A stretch of DNA of 51,257 nt, taken from Desulfobacterales bacterium. GTDB taxonomy: Bacteria; Desulfobacterota; Desulfobacteria; Desulfobacterales; JAHEIW01. Position 1 is the stretch's first letter; each line of letters begins with the position of its first letter. Positions 45,871-51,257 of the stretch are shown piece by piece. The notes beneath the pieces were generated by a model. That model did no database searches. It was not told the DNA's origin and was given only the letters and a program-made list of their open reading frames with translations. The stretch covers positions 5,243,462 to 5,294,718 of the forward strand of contig CP070746.1 in assembly GCA_020348305.1 (NCBI GenBank). The letters run 5' to 3'. A program made the translations under genes and the position numbers.

Positions 45871-45921
45871 CCATCGTCTCAGCATACAATTTAATTTTGG
45901 CATAAACAACATGCCCAGCCC

Positions 45922-45941
45922 GTTGCGGATCCCGCCGCAAC
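45922..45941 (+). terminator. Hairpin after the cyclase gene
   Basis: GTTGCGG and CCGCAAC form a 7-bp stem with loop ATCCCG, followed by only three Ts, 52 bp after the cyclase stop. It is a weak terminator candidate. The rest of the 296-bp gap to the AlgH gene shows nothing clear. Confidence 0.35.
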
Positions 45942-46166
45942 CTTTCCGATTCCTCTCCCAATCAGCCTAGTATGAAATACATTGGTTGCTTGCAGTTGAT
46001 ACCCTAATTGTGTCAGGCGCTATTTGTTATAAGATAATCGTTATTGGTTTAAACGCTTTGACATGTTAATGGTTAAATTTAAGATACTTGACAAGCACAA
46101 AAGATAAAAGTAGGTTGGAAATCACCCGCATCGTTTCAAAACCTTATTCGCATTGGAGGCAGATAT

Positions 46167-46736
46167 ATGCAAAAGACATATTCGGGATCTCTAAAAGGCC
46201 AATTTCTAATGGCTATGCCCGCTTTGGCCGATCCGAATTTTTATCAGACGGTAACCTGCATTTGTGAACATAATCAGGAAGGGGCCATGGGGGTGGTTGT
46301 CAATCGGGTGCATAGTTCCCTGACTGCAAAAGATATTTTTGAAGAACTTAATATCGAGTATGCACCAGCGACAGAATCAATCCCTGTGCACATCGGGGGG
46401 CCGGTTCACATCGGTGAAGTATTTATCCTCCACGGTCCTCCCTTTGACTGGGAGGCGTGTCTGATGATCACACCATCCCTGGGTATGAGCAATACCAAAG
46501 ACATACTCCAATCAATTGCTGTGCACAGAGGTCCTGAGGCGTTTATCATAGCGCTTGGATGTGCCGGTTGGGGACCGGGGCAACTGGAACACGAAATTAA
46601 AGAAAATGCCTGGCTGACATTTCCGATTTTCGAGGAAAATATATTTGAGATGCCGGTTGAGTTGCGCTGGGAAGAAGCTGTTAAAAAAATGGGTATTGAT
46701 CCTGCCCTATTATCGAATACATCAGGCCATGCCTGA
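46167..46736 (+). CDS. YqgE/AlgH (UPF0301) family protein
   Basis: 189 residues, the usual size. Family blocks: GQFLMAMPALADPNFYQTV near 11, EGAMGVVVNR near 40, VHIGGPVHIGEVFILHG near 74 and the C-terminal ALGCAGWGPGQLEHEIKEN near 130. AlgH was named as an alginate regulator in Pseudomonas, but a general biochemical function is not established. GGAGG lies 7 bp before the ATG. It appears monocistronic. Confidence 0.93.
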   Translation: MQKTYSGSLKGQFLMAMPALADPNFYQTVTCICEHNQEGAMGVVVNRVHSSLTAKDIFEELNIEYAPATESIPVHIGGPVHIGEVFILHGPPFDWEACLMITPSLGMSNTKDILQSIAVHRGPEAFIIALGCAGWGPGQLEHEIKENAWLTFPIFEENIFEMPVELRWEEAVKKMGIDPALLSNTSGHA

Positions 46737-46753
46737 GTGTTTTTGCCGATGGT

Positions 46754-46894
46754 CTAAGCTTTTGCTTTCGCTTTTGGCTTTTTTTTCTTTAAACAAATTT
46801 TATCTTTTCTAACAAAGGCGCAGAGTTTGGGGTTATAATATTCCTTGCAATTTAAAGGATTGTATAGCGGGCACTCAGGATGTTTTTCGGACAT
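46754..46894 (-). CDS. Small Cys-containing basic protein (46 residues)
   Basis: Reads MSEKHPECPLYNPLNCKEYY, continues with NPKLCAFVRKDKICL and ends in a Lys/Ala tail (KKKKPKAKAKA). Four Cys at 8, 16, 25 and 34 are spaced 7-8 residues apart, suggesting a metal site or disulfides. A GGAGGG lies 12 bp before the ATG, slightly far. It is convergent with the AlgH gene; the stop codons are 17 bp apart. No known family was recognised; regular Cys spacing and the Lys-rich end make it look like a real gene. Confidence 0.6.
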   Translation of the reverse strand: MSEKHPECPLYNPLNCKEYYNPKLCAFVRKDKICLKKKKPKAKAKA

Positions 46895-47381
46895 AAACCA
46901 GTTATTCCCTCCCTAATTTTGTTTCCCTGCGAAAGCGCTTTTCTCAATTCTCTTGGACAAATCGGTCGCGTATGTTGCGTTAATCGTTGGGAGGTGGTCC
47001 CAACTATATATTAGGATCTCCTTTATGAGAAAAGTTATCCGTTTGCAGGATGAAAACTCCAGCCTTTCCGGTACCTGATTTTGCGGTATTTAAAACTTCT
47101 ATAACACAAAATATTAACCTTTACAAGGCAGTATGTTATTTTTGGCCATGCATTCATTAAGCCGGCAACAATCAACAAACGGCCAGAACACCAGCCAAAT
47201 TTTAGGAGGGTGAATGAATAATTCTTGATTTCAGTATCCGACCTGATCTACAAGGAGTAAAGATCCACGCCCAAAGGACGTGGATCTTTGAATCTAATTA
47301 ACAATAGGGTCACCACTGATAGGCTGTTAGACACAATAACGCATAATTTTTAACCTTTGTGAAATATTCAAGACGCCGAAC
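46895..47381. other. Gap upstream of the dynamin-like gene
   Basis: About 490 bp between divergent genes. It holds a strong AGGAGGG followed by a four-codon ORF (ATG 47214), a 13-codon plus-strand ORF from ATG 47026 and the hairpin at 47259-47289. No longer gene or clear promoter was supported. Confidence 0.4.
47259..47289. other. Strong hairpin in the leader of the GTPase gene
   Basis: AAAGATCCACG and CGTGGATCTTT form a perfect 11-bp stem with a 9-base loop, 92 bp before the GTPase start. No T-tract on either side, so it may be a leader structure or processing site rather than a classic terminator. Confidence 0.5.
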
Positions 47382-49619
47382 ATGGACACGTTTACCTCTG
47401 TTAGGGATGAGTTGGTTCAGATCAATCAAGATATGCAATCATTGTTTGCCACCGCCAAAACGATACCCGGCATGTCTGAAGATAGTTTTGGGGATTGGGA
47501 AAAAGCATGTACACGTCTTCGTCGGCAGTTGGGTGAAGATATTATTCGGGTTGCGGTTGTGGGTCCGATTAAATCCGGCAAAAGCACGTTTTTGAATTCT
47601 ATGCTAAGGGGCGACTTTTTAAAACGCGGTGCCGGAGCTGTTACCTCGATCGTCACCCGCATACGAGCCGGCACGCACCTTGAAGCGAAGCTGTTTTTCA
47701 AAAGTTGGGAAGAGGTCAACGCGGACATGGAACAGGCTTTGGCCTTGTTTCCATCTTTGGATAAACACTCAGAAGATACAACCTTTGATATTCGACGGGA
47801 GCTCGAGCGGCAAAAACTTTGGGATGCCCTAAAATCCCTGGGATCCGAATATTTGATCACCAGAGACACCCGCAATATCAACATTGTCCTTCTCTCCTCC
47901 TATCTTAAAGGATACGACACCGTTTGCGACATAATTGCAACAGATACCACACAACATTATACGAATGACCGATTTGTTGTGCATAAGGATTTTGTCGGCA
48001 ATGAAACACTTGCCGTCTATTTGAGGGATGTCGAACTTGAGATTGACTCTCCCGATTTAGAAGCCAATCTTGAACTTGCCGATTGCCAAGGCAGCGACTC
48101 CTCCAATCCACTTCATCTGGCCATGATCCAAGACTATCTCCTGTTAACCAACCTCATCATTTACGTAATAAGCAGCAGAACGGGGCTACGGCGGGCGGAT
48201 ATCCGATTTCTGTCGATGATTAAGAAAATCGGGATTTTAGGTAATACCCTATTTGTGATCAACTGTGATTTTAGCGAGCACGAATCGATTGATGATTTAA
48301 ACACCTTAATCAAGAAAGTTCACGAAGAACTTTCGATGATAAAGCCGAAGCCCGAAATTTATACCTTTTCCGCATTGTTTAATCTATTTCGCTTTATTGC
48401 GAGTAATTTATCCAAAAAGGACAGGGTGCGGCTCTACCAATGGGAAGCGGATAGGGACCTGGCAGCCTTCTCCGAGCGACAGACCGCACGGTTTGAATCG
48501 GCGTTTAAAGAAAAGCTAACCCGCAGGCGCAAATCGCTTTTATTAAATAACCACCTTGAGCGTCTGAGCGTCATATTGTCTGGGATGGACAATTGGCTTG
48601 GCATCAATCAAAAGATTCTTACCCGAGATTCACAAAGTGCTCAGGAAATCATCAAAAAACTGGATGGTCATCATCGGCGCTTAAGGCAAATAAAATCCTT
48701 GATCAATACAACGATTACCGGTGCGGTGACCAAACTCAAACATAAATCAAGTGCAGATGTGAATCGATTTTTTGAAATGCACTCCGGTTATATCATCGGC
48801 AGCCTGGTTAAATTTATCCAAAATTACAAAAAGATGCCTCATATATCGAAGAAAAAAATCGATCTGCCAATTTATAGCAAAACGATATATTCGGCATTTC
48901 AGGGTTTTAAACAATCGCTAGATGCCTTTATTACCGAGGACATAAACCCCGAAGTCATCCGATTTATCAAGCAAAAGGAAAAAGAGATTCAAAAAAATAT
49001 TGATAAACTCATCCAACCCTACGATGTGATGCTAAATGATGCCTATAATGAATATCACCGACTGATGGAAAGATTCGGCGTTTCTGCTAACGTCGAAGGT
49101 CGGCCAGGGATTCAATTACCGGATATGGAGGCGTTGATTCAACACGCCGGGCTGAGTCCGCCAAAGATTGCTGCGACGATGCGATATTCTGCCAGCATAA
49201 AAACAGCGGCTATCGTGCATTTCGGATTTTATAACTTACAGCGGAAATTTAAAAAATTATTAAGGAAACCGGTTAAGGAAAGATCTGAGGTGGTACACAG
49301 GGCACTGCAAGGTGGGGCCCAGCAGATGAAACGTGAAACCCTAAAATCTGTTCTTGCCAATTTTAAAGACTACCGCGAAAACTTAAAATTTGGATATTTT
49401 TCCAAGCTCATAGAGGCAACCGCCTCAGGTCTCGCAGAAATACTGGTTGAGCGCTTTCAAATCTATTTTAACGATCTTTCGACCATTGTGGGGCAGATAA
49501 ACCACACAAAAATGGACAAAGAGCAGGCCTTAAAGATCCTGAAAGAAATGGAGGTGAAATCAAATCAGCTGAAAAAAAGAGTAGACCGGTTGAGAGAAAA
49601 AATCGAAGACGTTGGTTAA
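47382..49619 (+). CDS. Dynamin-like / GTPase-domain coiled-coil protein
   Basis: 745 residues. The P-loop is VVGPIKSGKSTFLNSML near 58-74, with a switch I Thr in GAVTSIVTRI and DxxG-like LADCQGSDSSN near 228. The G4 site is weak (VINCDFSEHE near 290 in place of NKxD). The remainder is helical with Lys/Glu-rich heptads, notably at the C-terminus (QLKKRVDRLREKIED). The layout fits the bacterial dynamin-like family, which remodels membranes; no clear membrane helix is seen, so membrane binding would be peripheral. The ribosome-binding site is poor. It is convergent with the PilZ gene. Confidence 0.82.
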   Translation: MDTFTSVRDELVQINQDMQSLFATAKTIPGMSEDSFGDWEKACTRLRRQLGEDIIRVAVVGPIKSGKSTFLNSMLRGDFLKRGAGAVTSIVTRIRAGTHLEAKLFFKSWEEVNADMEQALALFPSLDKHSEDTTFDIRRELERQKLWDALKSLGSEYLITRDTRNINIVLLSSYLKGYDTVCDIIATDTTQHYTNDRFVVHKDFVGNETLAVYLRDVELEIDSPDLEANLELADCQGSDSSNPLHLAMIQDYLLLTNLIIYVISSRTGLRRADIRFLSMIKKIGILGNTLFVINCDFSEHESIDDLNTLIKKVHEELSMIKPKPEIYTFSALFNLFRFIASNLSKKDRVRLYQWEADRDLAAFSERQTARFESAFKEKLTRRRKSLLLNNHLERLSVILSGMDNWLGINQKILTRDSQSAQEIIKKLDGHHRRLRQIKSLINTTITGAVTKLKHKSSADVNRFFEMHSGYIIGSLVKFIQNYKKMPHISKKKIDLPIYSKTIYSAFQGFKQSLDAFITEDINPEVIRFIKQKEKEIQKNIDKLIQPYDVMLNDAYNEYHRLMERFGVSANVEGRPGIQLPDMEALIQHAGLSPPKIAATMRYSASIKTAAIVHFGFYNLQRKFKKLLRKPVKERSEVVHRALQGGAQQMKRETLKSVLANFKDYRENLKFGYFSKLIEATASGLAEILVERFQIYFNDLSTIVGQINHTKMDKEQALKILKEMEVKSNQLKKRVDRLREKIEDVG

Positions 49620-49690
49620 CATCTGAGGGCCCTGAAATCTATCATTAAGTTTATTAAGAATCGAGAAATTTTCCGGTCTATGTTGCTGTG

Positions 49691-50395
49691 CTATTTAGGT
49701 CTTGCCCGACCCCTGCGGTCCATGCCGCTTCTGCGATCTAAATCCTTTCTTCGCTCACGGCTTGATCTTCTATCAAATTTTATCCCAATTCCGTTTTTAT
49801 TCAAACGCACAACCCAGCCGATTAATTTGAATTCTTTATGCGTTTTGTCGCCTGGAATAAAAAGTCGAATAATCTGCCCCAAAGAAAACTTATCATGGGT
49901 TTCGATAAAGGTGCCACTGCGACTTATATTCGTAATAAAACCCTTGTAGCGTCGACTTTTAGACCTGAAAACGACCTCTAGACGGTAATCTTCCCTTTGA
50001 TATTCTCGCGGATCTTTTTTATATTTCAAATCATTATCTAGTTGTTTCTGTTTGTGAAAATCAGCCTTGTCAACGGATTTTACTATCGTGCTGCTCGAAT
50101 TAATAAACCTAGCCCCATAACCATACTGAAAAGAAGAACCTTTTATGTCTTTACGCCATTTAATTTCAACCTTAACACACTCTTTGGTATCGTTGTTAGA
50201 AGAGGGAATTTTTTTAGCAATATAGATTTTTTCTCCCGGATAAAGCGTTTGATCAGATTCAAAATACACGCCCCGCTTACTGAGATTGCACATTTTAGCC
50301 GCATAAAAAATACCGGGTAATAAATTATCGTGCCAGATGATGGCTTCATATTGATACCGTTTATTATCTCTCCGGTCTGAAATTAAGTCCACCAT
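49691..50395 (-). CDS. Tandem PilZ-domain protein
   Basis: 234 residues with two PilZ-like units. The first has RRDNKRYQYEA near 7 and MCNLSKRGVYFES near 37; the second has YQREDYRLEVVF near 134, TNISRSGTFIE near 157 and ends GIGIKF. Each resembles the RxxxR and (D/N)xSxxG c-di-GMP signature. The Arg-rich end (RRSGMDRRGR) is typical of such proteins. It could respond to the GGDEF/EAL protein encoded at 8247. It directly abuts the gene upstream (stop and start touching), so the pair is coupled. Confidence 0.85.
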   Translation of the reverse strand: MVDLISDRRDNKRYQYEAIIWHDNLLPGIFYAAKMCNLSKRGVYFESDQTLYPGEKIYIAKKIPSSNNDTKECVKVEIKWRKDIKGSSFQYGYGARFINSSSTIVKSVDKADFHKQKQLDNDLKYKKDPREYQREDYRLEVVFRSKSRRYKGFITNISRSGTFIETHDKFSLGQIIRLFIPGDKTHKEFKLIGWVVRLNKNGIGIKFDRRSSRERRKDLDRRSGMDRRGRARPK

Positions 50396-51034
50396 TTACC
50401 TCAAAAGTTCTTTTTTCCTCAAACTATCTAGTTCGTTTTTGACAAGACTAAGCATTTGCAGTATCGTAGCGTTTAACTTGCGAACAATCTCAATTTCGGA
50501 AGCCATCTCCGGGTTTATGCGCTTTGCTCTTACAACCCGCAGCTTATTAAGGATGTCTTGCGGCAATAGATCAAAACCGGGTGGTGTATTCAATATGGCA
50601 TCGATTAAGAGCAGGTTGCTTCCATCGAATAGTGAATCTCGAAAATGAGATAGAATCTGCGACTTGGTCATGCCAACGAGTCTATCGCGAACTTCTCTCT
50701 CGCGCATAAATTTGAGAAGGGACTGATCTTCATCCACAGGCGCATCTGTTATTTTTGCTTCGAGTTTTTTAATCAAATCCGAGTAGATTCGTTTTTGCTT
50801 TAAAACTTCAAGTTTTCTTCCGGCTTGTTCCAATACCTTTCGTCTGGCAGTGCTTTTGGCTTCCTCATTCAGAACCTCATCAGCTTCTATTGCCTGGGTC
50901 TCTGCTTTGATAAAATTGTTCAGATGTTCAATGTCGCCGTAGACCTGCTCGATAGCAACTGCCGCCTCAACCGGCAGCTTTTGCTGTGCGTCTTCCAATA
51001 TGAGACGCGTCTTGGATATTGCATCCTTCATCAT
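50396..51034 (-). CDS. Uncharacterised coiled-coil protein
   Basis: 212 residues, mostly helical and charged, with heptad-like stretches in the first 105 residues (AVAIEQVYGDIEHLNNFIKA; RKVLEQAGRKLEVLKQKR). A central block DQSLLKFMREREVRDRLVG and the segment NTPPGFDLLPQDILNKLR near 150 look conserved, but no family is recognised. No signal peptide, membrane helix, Cys or nucleotide motif is seen. Its stop directly precedes the PilZ ATG, tying it functionally to that protein. Confidence 0.75.
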   Translation of the reverse strand: MMKDAISKTRLILEDAQQKLPVEAAVAIEQVYGDIEHLNNFIKAETQAIEADEVLNEEAKSTARRKVLEQAGRKLEVLKQKRIYSDLIKKLEAKITDAPVDEDQSLLKFMREREVRDRLVGMTKSQILSHFRDSLFDGSNLLLIDAILNTPPGFDLLPQDILNKLRVVRAKRINPEMASEIEIVRKLNATILQMLSLVKNELDSLRKKELLR

Positions 51035-51090
51035 TGTTCTCTATCCATTGCTAAGCGTCTACGTTTCTTCTGAGACTACACTCGGATAAA

Positions 51091-51217
51091 GTAGCCCCTG
51101 TGGGGCGACTCTAAAACTGACAAAAAAAAGTTATCAGTGATCTAAAGTGATCTAAACAAGATCTAGTGATCCGTATCATTTTCCTTGTGCCTTGCGCCCT
51201 GGACTTTGTACCTGCGT
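51091..51217. repeat. Repeat-rich leader of the coiled-coil gene
   Basis: Three short repeats lie upstream of the minus-strand gene: a GTAGCCCC-TGT-GGGGCG hairpin (51091-51107), a perfect tandem decamer GTGATCTAAA (51137-51156), and a heptad run CCTTGTG, CCTTGCG, CCCTGGA, CTTTGTA, CCTGCGT (51183-51217). The decamer pair, followed by AGATCTAGTGATC, could be an operator. No further gene is visible to the right edge. Confidence 0.55.
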
Positions 51218-51257
51218 CGAAAAGCAGCCTTGCTGTGAGGCTACAAATAAAATGATT

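Noticed and set aside
47030..47135. Short minus-strand open reading (about 33 codons) upstream of the small Cys protein
   Set aside because: No in-frame ATG or GTG, no ribosome-binding site and no recognisable motif; most likely chance.
1..51257. tRNA, rRNA, CRISPR, integrase or phage genes
   Set aside because: Both strands were read by eye for T-loop/anticodon patterns, spaced direct repeats and recombinase motifs; none was found. A tRNAscan-SE or minced run was not possible here.

Overview
The window looks like a chromosomal segment of an anaerobic Desulfobacterota (deltaproteobacterial) bacterium, probably of the sulfate-reducing Desulfobacterales type. The main reasons are two 2-oxoacid:ferredoxin oxidoreductase operons, Hdr/Mvh-type electron-transfer proteins, a selenocysteine-containing HdrA, and the mix of ThrH, FolE2, SYLF and PilZ genes. 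This placement is inference from gene content; no rRNA, tRNA, phage or CRISPR locus was seen.

Layout. (1) 1-4.8 kb, minus strand: a broken aminotransferase, homoserine dehydrogenase, ThrH, YbgC-type thioesterase, HldE and the start of a DUF167 protein. (2) 4.9-12.2 kb: purM and tsaD (plus), then nagZ, a GGDEF/EAL protein, a small Cys-rich protein and mltG (minus). (3) 12.4-28.6 kb, plus strand: a redox island. A sigma70-like promoter precedes a KOR module (ferredoxin, alpha, beta-gamma fusion), a 1111-residue HdrA/NfnB-like flavoprotein, an MvhD-like protein and an HdrC-HdrB fusion. A GAF histidine kinase and a receiver-only regulator follow, then the HdrA(Sec)-MvhD-zinc-ribbon fusion and a second, unfused KOR module. 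(4) 28.7-31.6 kb, minus: Ser/Thr kinase with a DUF1566-like tail, metallophosphoesterase, prepilin peptidase. (5) 31.8-40.9 kb, plus: lon, tsaB, psd, leuB-like, asd, greA, rpoZ, ttcA-like, folE2, SYLF. (6) 41-51 kb: dacB and dtd (minus), a GAF-rich class III cyclase, AlgH/YqgE, a 46-residue Cys protein (minus), a dynamin-like GTPase, tandem PilZ and a coiled-coil protein (the last two minus).

How the genes work together. In the redox island, KOR enzymes would oxidise 2-oxoacids to acyl-CoA plus CO2 and reduce ferredoxin. The neighbouring flavin/iron-sulfur proteins and the CCG-domain HdrCB would move those electrons between ferredoxin, NAD(P)H and a disulfide or quinone-like acceptor, possibly by flavin bifurcation. 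Partners and substrates are inferred, not shown.

Most notable. HdrA is read through an in-frame TGA at 23905-23907 exactly where the family has a Cys, followed by a hairpin with a GGTC apical loop (bacterial SECIS). The intergenic regions carry several unrelated-looking tracts that all share a strict 7-bp period. One dispersed palindromic element occurs as a 129-bp copy and a 55-bp internal-deletion derivative. The aminotransferase has lost about 190 internal residues in frame.
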